Below, piece by piece: positions 17,582 to 25,365 of a DNA stretch of 64,000 nucleotides; the first letter of the stretch is position 1; every line of letters starts with the position of its first letter. The position numbers were made by a program, and so were the translations under genes. The notes under the pieces were generated by a model. That model did not search any database. It saw only the letters and a list, made by a program, of their open reading frames with translations, and was not told the DNA's origin. Source of the stretch: an uncultured Oscillospiraceae bacterium (GTDB lineage: Bacteria > Bacillota > Clostridia > Oscillospirales > Oscillospiraceae); contig CAKTXA010000002.1 of the NCBI GenBank assembly GCA_934631005.1, positions 62,001 through 126,000 on the forward strand. The letters are read 5' to 3'.

Positions 17582-19918
17582 ATGAAACGTAGAATTTTGT
17601 CGCTGCTGGTCGCCCTGTGTCTGATCGCGGCGCTGCTGCCGATGTCGGTTTTGGCAGCGAGCTACACCGACACAGACGGCCACTGGGCTGAAGGCTCGAT
17701 CGAGCGCTGGTCGGACGCCGGCGTCGTGCAGGGCACGGGCGACGCGTTCGCGCCCGACAGCGACCTGACGTGCGCCCAGCTCGCTACCATCCTTGCGAAG
17801 CTGCTCAGACTGCCCGCCGCCGATGACGCCGGGTTCAGCGACAACCTCGCGGACGCGTGGTACTATGACGCCATCAACCGCTGCGCGGCGGCCGGCATCC
17901 TGAACGGCTACGCCGACGGCACAGTGCGCCCCAACGAGACCATTCGCCGCGCCCGCGCGATGGTCATGCTGGCGCGTGCGCTGGGCATCGAGCCCGTCGG
18001 CACATCCGTGCTGAACGGCTATGCTGACGCCGTGAACGTCCCGGACTGGGCCCGCGGCTACGTTGCGGCGCTGCTTCGCGCGGACATCGTGAGCGGCGTG
18101 AGCGGCAGCCGTCTGGCCGCGCTCGCGAATATCACCCGTGCGCAGTTCGTGACCATCCTCGACCGCGCCATCGCCGTCTACGCCGATGAGGACGGCGCGA
18201 CGGTCAAGGCCGACGATGTCGACGGCATCATCGTGGTCGTCGCTGAGGACGTGCAGATCAAGAACGCGCCCGCCGGCACCAAGGTCGTCGCCGCCGCGAG
18301 CGCGAAGAGCCTGAAGGTCAACGGCAAGAGCGTGGACGCCAACGACATCCACATCGTCCTCGAGACCGTGGAGCGCCCGAAGTCTGTCGGCCATGCGCAT
18401 TCGCACAGCTATGACGAGACGACCCACAAGTGCTCCTGCGGTGCGGTCGACCCCAGCTATGCGGAAGCGTCTGTCAACGGCACCTACTATCTGACGCTTC
18501 AGGACGCCGTGAACGCAGGCGGCACCGTGAAGCTGACGAAGGATGTCACGCTCGATACGCCGCTTCTTGTGACCGGTACGGTCACGCTTGACCTGAACGG
18601 CAAGACCATCAGCAACACCACAGACCTGTGGGATACGGACAAGAATCACTGGTCCCTCATCTCTGTGCGTGAAAACGGCGATCTGACCATCACCGGCAAC
18701 GGCACGCTGCAGGCCAAGGAGAGCGACTGCTATGCGATCGACCTCTTTGATGAGGGCGTCAAGTGCACCATCGAAAACGGAACATTTGTTGGCAATATTT
18801 CCGCTGTGTACGTTTATGACGGCGAGCTGACGATCCGTGGCGGTGACTTTTCCATTCAGCAGAAAGCCGGCGGCACGGGTGATGCGCCTTACCGCTATAC
18901 GCTGAACTGCCTTGACGAGAGCAACAAAGACGGCACGGCGACCATCACCGTCACCGGCGGCACGTTTGCGCACTATGATCCATCCGACAGCGCAAGTGAG
19001 AATCCGCATGGCAACTTTGTGGCGCCGGGCTATCAAGTGACGGAAGAAAATGATGTGTGGACGGTCAGCGAGCGCGCTGGCAATTACATCATGCAGGTCG
19101 GTGCGGGCAAATACGAATCGCTTACGGAAGCCCTGGCTGCCTGCAGCGCGGGCGACACCATCAAGCTTCTGGATGACGTCACAACGTCTGAGCCGATCGT
19201 TGTTAACAAGGATTTGACGATCGACGGCGGCGGCCATACGATCGTTTCCCATGTGGAAAAGAAAGGCTCCGTTATTAAGGTAACCGGTGATTCTGACTTT
19301 ACGCTGAAAAATATCACGATCACGGGCAATGTTGACAGCGTCGGCGAAGCCTATGGCGTTACCGCGAGCACCAGCGGCGGTTCTCTGAGCTTTGAAAACG
19401 TGACCATCACGGACTGCTTCAAGGCCATTCACTTTGCAAACTGCAGAAATACGGACATCACGCTGACAGGCTGCGAGCTGACCAGCATTTATCCGTTCAA
19501 TGTCAACGGCGGTGCAAACATCACCTTCAGCGCGACGGATTCGTCCTTCAACGGCTGGACCAGCTTTGACAGTGCCGCCGAGCAGTTCTATTTCAACAAC
19601 TGCTCGTTCGGCAAGGGTGCCGGATATGCAACGCTCAAAATGTATGGCAACACAACGCTCACCAACTGTACGTTCAGCAAGGACTATTTTGCCGATCTGG
19701 AAAGCGGTATCGCGTCCGGCACAAAGGTACCTATCGAAGTGAACTTCAATTCGTGCAGCATTCTTGATGAAAACAACACAGCCAACCCGCTGACGGCCGC
19801 AACGCTGAGGCAGATGTTCAACTACGAAATCACCAGCGGCAGCAGCGAAGGCGACTCCACCATCAACGATCAGGTCTGGAAGATCGACGGCGAACGCGTC
19901 TACCTTACCGCTCTGTAA
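17582..19918 (+). CDS. Secreted SLH-domain surface protein with C-terminal beta-helix
   Basis: A 778-residue exported protein. Residues 1-25 form a signal peptide (basic start, hydrophobic core, cut after LPMSVLA). Three S-layer homology repeats follow (about 28-75, 84-130, 145-190), which normally bind pyruvylated secondary wall polymer. A His/Cys-rich hinge (HAHSHSYDETTHKCSC, near 280-300) links to a long stretch of short, regularly spaced Thr/Asn/Gly-rich strands (VTLDLNGKTI, LTIDGGGHTI, FTLKNITITGN), typical of right-handed parallel beta-helices such as pectin-lyase-like folds. No catalytic residues are identifiable. It is transcribed alone, divergent from xylB, and ends at a strong terminator. 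Confidence 0.9.
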   Translation: MKRRILSLLVALCLIAALLPMSVLAASYTDTDGHWAEGSIERWSDAGVVQGTGDAFAPDSDLTCAQLATILAKLLRLPAADDAGFSDNLADAWYYDAINRCAAAGILNGYADGTVRPNETIRRARAMVMLARALGIEPVGTSVLNGYADAVNVPDWARGYVAALLRADIVSGVSGSRLAALANITRAQFVTILDRAIAVYADEDGATVKADDVDGIIVVVAEDVQIKNAPAGTKVVAAASAKSLKVNGKSVDANDIHIVLETVERPKSVGHAHSHSYDETTHKCSCGAVDPSYAEASVNGTYYLTLQDAVNAGGTVKLTKDVTLDTPLLVTGTVTLDLNGKTISNTTDLWDTDKNHWSLISVRENGDLTITGNGTLQAKESDCYAIDLFDEGVKCTIENGTFVGNISAVYVYDGELTIRGGDFSIQQKAGGTGDAPYRYTLNCLDESNKDGTATITVTGGTFAHYDPSDSASENPHGNFVAPGYQVTEENDVWTVSERAGNYIMQVGAGKYESLTEALAACSAGDTIKLLDDVTTSEPIVVNKDLTIDGGGHTIVSHVEKKGSVIKVTGDSDFTLKNITITGNVDSVGEAYGVTASTSGGSLSFENVTITDCFKAIHFANCRNTDITLTGCELTSIYPFNVNGGANITFSATDSSFNGWTSFDSAAEQFYFNNCSFGKGAGYATLKMYGNTTLTNCTFSKDYFADLESGIASGTKVPIEVNFNSCSILDENNTANPLTAATLRQMFNYEITSGSSEGDSTINDQVWKIDGERVYLTAL

Positions 19919-19928
19919 AGTAACATCC

Positions 19929-19960
19929 AAAAGCGCCCGGGCCCATGCCCGGGCGCTTTT
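19929..19960 (+). terminator. Terminator after the SLH gene
   Basis: An 11-bp GC stem (19932-19942 with 19947-19957) with a CCAT loop and flanking A/T runs lies 13 bp past the stop codon. The symmetric A/T flanks mean it could act in both directions. Confidence 0.9.
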
Positions 19961-19972
19961 CTGGCTTTGCCC

Positions 19973-20287
19973 TGTAGGGGCGGACGACTCTGTCCGCCCG
20001 CTGGTGCGCAATATCGTTCTTTTTGAGCAGCGCCGATTCGCTGGAGCCCCCTTGGCTTCCCCTCGGGGAAGCTGGCTGCGGAGCTTCGCTCCGCAGACTG
20101 ATGAGGGCCGGGGAGCAGCTGCGTTTAGCTGGGCATGCAAAGCAAATCGCAAATGCTCCCCGGCCCTCATCCGGCTCGCTTCGCTCGCCACCTTCCCCGA
20201 GGGGAAGGTATGGGGCGCCTACCATTCCGCAGTGCGTGCAAAAGCCGCAGCTGCCCACAGGCGGGCGGGTCAAACCGCTCCCCTACA
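19973..20287. repeat. Composite intergenic repeat with outer inverted arms
   Basis: The left end (TGTAGGGGCGGACG...GTCCGCCCGC) and the reverse complement of the right end (TGTAGGGGAGCGG...CCCGCCCGCC) are similar. They bracket the inner element at 20041-20222. No gene is credible here. The frames that cross it are short and consist of translated repeat. Confidence 0.5.
20041..20222 (+). repeat. 182-bp intergenic repeat, copy A
   Basis: This element has an inverted, highly similar copy at 57546-57726. Both carry the block GCTGGCTGCGGAGC then TTCGCTCCGCAG, two oppositely oriented GGGGAGC/GAGGGCCGG blocks, and a terminal CCTTCCCC...GGGGAAGG hairpin. Internal dyads suggest a folded or MITE-type element. 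It lies between the convergent SLH and CD1247-like genes. Confidence 0.8.
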
Positions 20288-20290
20288 TAA

Positions 20291-20320
20291 AAAAGAACCT
20301 CCCTATCGGGAGGTTCTTTT
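20291..20320 (-). terminator. Bidirectional terminator after the CD1247-like gene
   Basis: A 13-bp stem including A/T flanks (20291-20303 with 20308-20320) and a TATC loop. U-runs follow on both strands. It lies 7 bp past the stop of the minus-strand gene at 20328. Confidence 0.9.
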
Positions 20321-20327
20321 TTTAATA

Positions 20328-20768
20328 TTATTCCTCGTCGCCGTCTTCGTCTTCTTCCATGTCGAACTCCAGCTCTTCGCCGCAGTTCGGGCAGACGGTC
20401 GAGCCCTCGTCGAGCATGTCCTCGTCGATGGTGATCTCTTCGCCGCAGGTCGGGCACTTAACCTCATACAGGGTCTCATCGTCGCCGAAGTCGTACGCAT
20501 CGTCGTCATCTTCGTCGTCGTAATCGTACTCGTCCTCGTCGTCCTCATCATCCATCAGATACTCGTCGATGGTGTCGAGATCCTCCTCGATGCAATCCAG
20601 CTCGTCGGAGATGGTGTCGACAACATCTTCCAGATCGGTGACGGTCTCGGCCACATCGCCGAGCATATCGACGATCGCGGCGATCAGCTTGCCCTCATTC
20701 TTTTCGGTGTCGAGCTTCAGCCCATCCATGAGCCCCTTGAGGTATGCGGACTTTTCGGAAAGTGTCAT
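20328..20768 (-). CDS. CD1247-like acidic protein with C-terminal zinc ribbon
   Basis: A 146-residue protein conserved in Clostridia (CD1247 N-terminal domain type). An N-terminal helical region (KSAYLKGLMDGLKLD...) leads into a coiled, acidic segment. A run made almost wholly of Asp, Glu and Tyr follows (about residues 72-97). The C-terminus has two CPxCGE knuckles (CPTCGEE and CPNCGEE) that should bind one zinc. The function is unknown; the charge suggests contact with a basic partner such as ribosome or RNA-binding proteins. It follows efp after 33 bp and is probably cotranscribed with it. Confidence 0.85.
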   Translation of the reverse strand: MTLSEKSAYLKGLMDGLKLDTEKNEGKLIAAIVDMLGDVAETVTDLEDVVDTISDELDCIEEDLDTIDEYLMDDEDDEDEYDYDDEDDDDAYDFGDDETLYEVKCPTCGEEITIDEDMLDEGSTVCPNCGEELEFDMEEDEDGDEE

Positions 20769-20801
20769 CTTGCGTTCTCCTTTCTTGGCAGACGGTTTGA
20801 T

Positions 20802-21371
20802 TTATCCCTTCGCGCGGCCCAGATATTCGCCCGTGCGGGTGTCGATCTGGATGCGGTCGCCTTCGTTGATGAACAGCGGGACCTTGATCTCAGCGCCGGT
20901 CTCCACGGTGGCGGGCTTGGTGACGTTGGTGGCGGTATCGCCCTTGACGCCCGGATCGGCCTTGGTGACCTCAAGCTCCACAAAGTTCGGAGTTTCCACG
21001 CCGAACACATTGCCCTTATAGCTCAGGAGCTTGCACATGGTGTTCTCCTTGATGAAGCGGAAGGAGTCATCCAGAACATCCTTGTTGAGCGGCAGCATAT
21101 CGAACGTTTCCTGATCCATGAAGTAATACAGGTCGCCGTCGTTATAGCTGTATTCATAATCCTTGCGCTCGATGAACGCTTCTTCGAACTTCGCCGTGGG
21201 GTTGAACGAAGTTTCGGTGACGGCGCCGGTCACGATGTTCTTCATCTTCGTGCGGACGAATGCAGCGCCCTTGCCGGGCTTGACGTGCTGGAATTCCACG
21301 ACCTGCATGATCTTGCCGTCCATTTCAAACGTCTTACCGTTTCTGAAATCACCGGCGGTAATGGTTGCCAT
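20802..21371 (-). CDS. efp: Elongation factor P
   Basis: A 189-residue translation factor that relieves ribosomes stalled at polyproline stretches. The N-terminal KOW-like domain has the tip loop [12 protein letters not shown] carrying the functional lysine. Two OB domains follow, ending in [19 protein letters not shown] 21371 starts MATITAGDF and follows GGAGG. No EpmA/EpmB modification genes lie nearby. Its own promoter lies in the short gap after the upstream M24 peptidase gene. Confidence 0.98.
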   Translation of the reverse strand: MATITAGDFRNGKTFEMDGKIMQVVEFQHVKPGKGAAFVRTKMKNIVTGAVTETSFNPTAKFEEAFIERKDYEYSYNDGDLYYFMDQETFDMLPLNKDVLDDSFRFIKENTMCKLLSYKGNVFGVETPNFVELEVTKADPGVKGDTATNVTKPATVETGAEIKVPLFINEGDRIQIDTRTGEYLGRAKG

Positions 21372-21425
21372 AAATAATTCCTCCAATTATGTTCAGTTTC
21401 GACATTGCAAAAAAATAGCAGTTTG

Positions 21426-21454
21426 ATTTTACACCATAGCGGCGCATTTTTCAA
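21426..21454 (-). promoter_or_regulatory. Promoter of efp
   Basis: Minus strand: TTGAAA at 21449-21454, a 17-base spacer, then TAAAAT at 21426-21431. It lies between the M24 peptidase stop (21462) and efp, so efp has independent expression. Confidence 0.75.
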
Positions 21455-21461
21455 GCGATTC

Positions 21462-22523
21462 TCACAAAATAATCAATTTTTTTGGGCTGCGGGTCAGGAT
21501 GTCCGCGCCGCTCTCGGTGATGACGGTCACATCCTCAATGCGCACGCCGAATTTGCCCGGCAGATAGATGCCCGGCTCGGCCGAAACGACCGCTCCGGCG
21601 CACAGCGGCTTGTCGCCCGCCGGGCTTGCATACGGCGCCTCGTGGATCTGAATGCCAAGGCCGTGGCCGTAGGAGTGGACAAAATAGTCGCCATAGCCCG
21701 CGGCGCTGATGACCTCGCGCGCCGCGGCGTCCACATCCCTGCCCAAAACGCCCGCGTGCGTGGCGGCGATGCCCGCCAGCTGCGCTTTGAGGACGGTGTC
21801 GTACACCGTGGCCATCTCCTCCGTCACAAAGCCCAGCGCCACCGTGCGCGTCATATCGGCGCAGTAGCCGTCCACCCGCGCGCCGAAATCCATCGTCACA
21901 AAATCGCCGTAGTCAAGCTCCCGCTGCCCCGCCACGCCGTGCGGCAGGCTCGTGTTGGGCCCGGAGACGACGATGGGATCGAACGACGGCTCCTCCGCGC
22001 CGTATTTGTACAGGCGGTAGATGAGCTCCGCCTCCAGCTCTTTTTCGGTCATACCGGCGCGGATGACGTCCAGAAGCTCCAGAAAGACCTTGTCCGTCAC
22101 CTGCTGCGCCGCGCGCATCCGCTCCAGCTCCCACGGCTCCTTGGCCGCGCGCGGGGCGTCCAGCCTGTCCTGATACGGCACGAGCACAGCGTGCAGCTTG
22201 GCGGCGTATTTCTGATACTCGGCGTAGCTCAGCTCCGCTTCCTCAAAGCCGAGCGTCTTGACGGTGTATTTCGCGATGATCTCGTTGATGCGGTCGGTAT
22301 ACGTGTGCGCGCGGTCGACCAGCAGCACCGTGAAATCCGGCAGGCCGTTCTGCGTGGCCTCGAAATAGCGCCCGTCGGTGAGATAAAATGCCTCCTCGCG
22401 CGTGACGACGCACACGCCCTCGGCCACGCCGTACTGCGCCGCGTACATCCGGTTCACACGCCCCGTCAGCAGCAGCGCGTCCACATCCGAGAGCAGGCTA
22501 CGATATTTTTCCAGATTGCTCAT
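21462..22523 (-). CDS. M24-family Xaa-Pro aminopeptidase
   Basis: A 353-residue cytosolic metallopeptidase that removes the residue before proline at peptide N-termini. The N-terminal creatinase-like domain (about 1-125) precedes the pita-bread catalytic domain. Metal ligands are visible in VTMDFGARVDGYCADMTRT (two Asp), the HGLGIQIHE His, the SAEPGIYLPG Glu and the final RIEDVTVIT Glu. ATG 22523 follows GGAGG, and its first 26 bases overlap the end of yqeG. An efp-linked aminopeptidase is a common clostridial arrangement. Confidence 0.94.
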   Translation of the reverse strand: MSNLEKYRSLLSDVDALLLTGRVNRMYAAQYGVAEGVCVVTREEAFYLTDGRYFEATQNGLPDFTVLLVDRAHTYTDRINEIIAKYTVKTLGFEEAELSYAEYQKYAAKLHAVLVPYQDRLDAPRAAKEPWELERMRAAQQVTDKVFLELLDVIRAGMTEKELEAELIYRLYKYGAEEPSFDPIVVSGPNTSLPHGVAGQRELDYGDFVTMDFGARVDGYCADMTRTVALGFVTEEMATVYDTVLKAQLAGIAATHAGVLGRDVDAAAREVISAAGYGDYFVHSYGHGLGIQIHEAPYASPAGDKPLCAGAVVSAEPGIYLPGKFGVRIEDVTVITESGADILTRSPKKLIIL

Positions 22524-23016
22524 GTTGTATCCTCCTTTTTCCGATGGCAATAAACGGCAGCTCCGCAACATGCCGGAGCTTCAGCGGCAGATTGTGATTG
22601 CAGATCGCGGAGACGAGCACCGACGTCAGCCCCGCGCAGTTCGCGCCGAGCACGTCCGTGTAGATCTGGTCGCCCACCAGCGCCGCCTCGTCCGCCCGGA
22701 AGCCGAAGCGCACCTGCGCGGCGCGGATGCCGTGGGAAAACGGCTTTTTCGCGTGCGTGATGCAGTCCAGCCCGTATTTTTCCGCAAACAGCACCACCCG
22801 CGGGCGCTTGGAGTTCGAGACGATGCAGAGCTTTACCGGCGAGGCCTGCATGGCGCGCAGCCAGCGGAGCATCTCGGGCGCCGGCTCGTCGGTGGTGTAC
22901 GGCACGATGGTGTTGTCAAAATCCATCAGCAGCCAGCGCACGCCGCGAGAGGCAAGCATCTCGGGCGTCAGGTCGGTCAGCGCGGGCAGAATAAGGTCGG
23001 GGATGAATGATAGCAT
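22498..23016 (-). CDS. yqeG: YqeG-family HAD phosphatase
   Basis: A 172-residue HAD superfamily IIIA phosphatase. Motif I is MDFDNTIVPY, motif II is CIVSNSKRP, and motif III is the KKP and GDQIYTDVLGAN region. The YqeG family is widespread in Firmicutes; the physiological substrate is not settled. The C-terminal tail overlaps the M24 peptidase gene by 26 bp and contains its ribosome binding site, indicating translational coupling. It is driven by a promoter overlapping the divergent unknown gene's start region. Confidence 0.9.
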   Translation of the reverse strand: MLSFIPDLILPALTDLTPEMLASRGVRWLLMDFDNTIVPYTTDEPAPEMLRWLRAMQASPVKLCIVSNSKRPRVVLFAEKYGLDCITHAKKPFSHGIRAAQVRFGFRADEAALVGDQIYTDVLGANCAGLTSVLVSAICNHNLPLKLRHVAELPFIAIGKRRIQHEQSGKIS

Positions 23017-23052
23017 ATGCGTTTTCCTGTCTGCATAATATTTCTACAGTGC

Positions 23053-23081
23053 AGTATAGCACACCGGAGGTGATTTGTCCA
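23053..23081 (-). promoter_or_regulatory. Promoter of yqeG and the M24 peptidase gene
   Basis: Minus strand: TGGACA at 23076-23081, a 17-base spacer, then TATACT at 23053-23058. The -35 box overlaps the ribosome binding region and TTG start of the plus-strand gene at 23082, so the two directions may interfere. Confidence 0.65.
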
Positions 23082-23660
23082 TTGACAGTGTTCGACTTTC
23101 CGCCGCAGGCGCTTGCGGAGACGGGCTGCTTTTCCGTCCTCAGCCGCTGCGGCGCGGAGGAGCTGTTCATCGTCCCGCCGCGCGCCCTGCCGGACGGTGA
23201 TGTGCCGCAGGATGCGTGGGTGTACTTTCACGCGCCGCAGACGCCGCCGGAGCGCCTGCCCATCACGCCGCGCACGCTCGTGCCGGAATATCTGGCGGAC
23301 CGCTTTCCGGAAAACCCAGTCATGGTCTCCTCCCAGCTGTGCGGCGGGACGCTGGAAGCACGCCTGCGGGATGCGCTCGCGCGCTGGGGTGAACGCGTGT
23401 GGCTGCTGTGCGAGCCGCTGTGCGCCCGTCTGCCCCTCCCCTGCCCGGATGCGCAGGAGACGCGTCTGTCAGACGATGAGATGCGCACCGTCCGCGCAGC
23501 GCGCCCGTTCTTATACACCCCGGCCTTCTGCTGCGACTACGCCGCCGACCCCGAGCACGCCCACCTCTACCTCCACGACACCCCGCAAACAGTAGAAGCC
23601 AAGCTCACCCTCGCCGCCTCCCTTGGCATATCCCACGCCCTCTGCCTGCCGCAAACATAA
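23082..23660 (+). CDS. Uncharacterised protein, divergent from yqeG
   Basis: About 192 residues; I do not recognise the family. It starts LTVFDFPPQALAETG and has many prolines, several cysteines, no signal peptide and no membrane segment. The first codon is inferred to be TTG 23082, eight bases after GGAGGTGA; GTG 23088 is an alternative. The codon composition looks coding: high GC at third positions and no competing real gene on the other strand. A terminator-like hairpin follows. The last two codons and the stop belong to a 34-bp repeat found again at 36203. Confidence 0.6.
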   Translation: MTVFDFPPQALAETGCFSVLSRCGAEELFIVPPRALPDGDVPQDAWVYFHAPQTPPERLPITPRTLVPEYLADRFPENPVMVSSQLCGGTLEARLRDALARWGERVWLLCEPLCARLPLPCPDAQETRLSDDEMRTVRAARPFLYTPAFCCDYAADPEHAHLYLHDTPQTVEAKLTLAASLGISHALCLPQT

Positions 23661-23686
23661 CGCCGGGACGCGTTCACGTCCCGGCG
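23653..23686 (+). repeat. 34-bp exact repeat with hairpin, copy 1 (acts as terminator)
   Basis: Identical over 34 bases to 36203-36236. It includes a 10-bp GC stem with the loop CGTTCA. Here it is followed by GTTTATTTTG and so should end transcription of the plus-strand gene. It also separates that gene from the convergent dhaL. Confidence 0.8.
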
Positions 23687-23700
23687 TTGTTTATTTTGCT

Positions 23701-24324
23701 TTACGCCTTGCGGTAATACCGCGCGATGCCCTCAAAGATCAGGCTGCCCGCGACGGAGCCGCCGTCCAACTTGCCCACGCCGTGGTCGGCATAGTACGCC
23801 GCGCGGCCCCAGACGGCCTGCATCTGCCGCGTGGACTGCGCGCCGTCCGCCGCCGCCTTTGCGGCAGCCTCGGCCGCCTCCAGCGGCGCTTTGCCGCTCG
23901 CGGCAAGCAGTGCGTCCGCGCCCGGGCAGAGCGCGTCGAGGATCGTCTTTTCGCCCGGCTTGGAACCGGCCTTGGCGGTAATATTCGCCGCGCCCGCCTG
24001 CAAAGCGCGCGCTGCTTCCTCACACGTGGCCTGCTGCTTTCCCTTGAGCGCGCGTGCCGCGCCCTTCATGTAAAACGCGAGGATGGTGCCGAGCGTGCTC
24101 GGCGCGGCCTCGTTAAAGCAGTCGGCCGCGTGGTTGAGAAGCCGCCCCAGATCCGTCTCCTGCGACTGCAGCAGATCCTGCTGCGCAGCCCGTGTGGCGT
24201 TCGACATGGTGATGCCGAGGTCGCCGTCGCCGTTCTGCTGGTCGAGCCGGATCAGCTCCTCGCGGTTTTCCTCCATGATCTGCGCGAGCTGTTCAAAAAT
24301 GCCCTGAAGATCCTGTTTGTTCAT
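23701..24324 (-). CDS. dhaL: Dihydroxyacetone kinase subunit L (nucleotide-binding)
   Basis: A 207-residue DAK2-domain protein. The ADP/Mg-binding aspartates are in QQNGDGDLGITM, and the lid/barrel motif SGKAPLEAAEAA and the ending GVGKLDGGSVAGSL are typical. In PTS-dependent systems DhaL keeps a bound ADP that is rephosphorylated by DhaM, then passes phosphate to the substrate held by DhaK. ATG 24324 starts MNKQDLQG, 13 bp after dhaK. It is the last gene of the long PTS operon. No canonical fused DhaM is present, but EI, HPr and an EIIA are encoded just upstream. Confidence 0.93.
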   Translation of the reverse strand: MNKQDLQGIFEQLAQIMEENREELIRLDQQNGDGDLGITMSNATRAAQQDLLQSQETDLGRLLNHAADCFNEAAPSTLGTILAFYMKGAARALKGKQQATCEEAARALQAGAANITAKAGSKPGEKTILDALCPGADALLAASGKAPLEAAEAAAKAAADGAQSTRQMQAVWGRAAYYADHGVGKLDGGSVAGSLIFEGIARYYRKA

Positions 24325-24337
24325 ATCGCACCGCCTC

Positions 24338-25345
24338 TCACTTGTTCGCGTTCGTATAGAACGGCGTGGACGCCGGGGCCCGCAGCAGCGCTTCCAGCTC
24401 GTCATCCAGCTTCATCACCGTGATGGACAAGCCCGCCATCTCCATGGAGGTGGCGAAGTTGCCGACGTGCGGCATAACGCTCTCCACGTCCAGCGCGTCC
24501 AGCCGCTGCTTCACGCGGCGGAACACGATGAGCTGCTCCTCCAGCGGCGTGGCGCCGAGGCCGTTGACCATGACGCTGACGCGGTCGCCGCGCTTCGGGG
24601 CCAGCTCCGCCAGCAGGCGGTCCAGCAGCGTGTCGGCGATCTCGTCCGCCGTCATCATCTTGCGCACCTCAATGCCCTTTTCGCCATGGATGCCCATGCC
24701 GACCTCGATCTCGTCCTCGGCAATGGTGAAACCGGCCTTGCCGACCTCGGGGATGATGCACGGCGAGAGCGCCACACCCATCGACGCCGTGTTTGCCAGC
24801 GCCTTTTCCGCCGCCGCGGCCACGCCATCCAGATCCCGGCCCTCAGCAGCCGCCGCGCCCGCGATCTTGAACGCGTAGACCATGCCCGCCACGCCGCGGC
24901 GCTTTTCCTTCTGCTCCACCGGCGCGGACGCCACATCGTCCGCCACCAGAACGGTCTTGCAGCGGATGTCGTCAAACTCCACATCCTCGATCGCCTGGTT
25001 GAAGTTCAGCTTGTCGCCGCCGTAGTTGCCGTACAGGCACAAAACGCCGTTTCCGTGGTCGGCAAAGCGGATGGCGTCCGCCATTTTGGTATAGGACGGC
25101 GAGGCGAACACACCGCCCACGATGCACGCGTCGAGCATCCTGTCGCCGACATAGCCCAGAAATACCGGCAGGTGGCCCGAGCCGCCGGCGGTCACGATGC
25201 CGACCTTGCCGTCACGGACGGGGTGGCGGTTGACGAGGATACGCTTATCCCCGTTCAGAAAGCCCACACGGTCGCCATACGCGGCGACGATGCCCTCCAT
25301 GGTCTCGTCCACAAAATTCTCCGGGCGGTTCATAATCTTTTTCAC
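24338..25345 (-). CDS. dhaK: Dihydroxyacetone kinase subunit K (substrate-binding), divergent type
   Basis: A 335-residue DAK1-domain protein. The substrate-binding GGSGHLPVFLGYVG corresponds to the usual GGSGHEP motif, with Leu in place of Glu. The covalent hemiaminal histidine is His220 in GMGIHGEKG. FASPSYTKMADAI and GNYGGDKLNF complete the fold. The deviations suggest the ketone substrate may not be plain dihydroxyacetone; erythrulose- or other ketose-type substrates are possible. The start is GTG 25345 behind GGAGG with eight-base spacing, though ATG 25333 is possible. ptsI ends 20 bp upstream. Confidence 0.88.
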   Translation of the reverse strand: MKKIMNRPENFVDETMEGIVAAYGDRVGFLNGDKRILVNRHPVRDGKVGIVTAGGSGHLPVFLGYVGDRMLDACIVGGVFASPSYTKMADAIRFADHGNGVLCLYGNYGGDKLNFNQAIEDVEFDDIRCKTVLVADDVASAPVEQKEKRRGVAGMVYAFKIAGAAAAEGRDLDGVAAAAEKALANTASMGVALSPCIIPEVGKAGFTIAEDEIEVGMGIHGEKGIEVRKMMTADEIADTLLDRLLAELAPKRGDRVSVMVNGLGATPLEEQLIVFRRVKQRLDALDVESVMPHVGNFATSMEMAGLSITVMKLDDELEALLRAPASTPFYTNANK

Positions 25346-25365
25346 AGTCCGTTCCTCCTTTTGTA

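Noticed and set aside
17507..20191. An 894-codon minus-strand frame opposite the SLH gene
   Set aside because: It starts inside the intergenic repeat and reads through the terminator. The plus strand has a signal peptide, SLH repeats, a ribosome binding site and a terminator.
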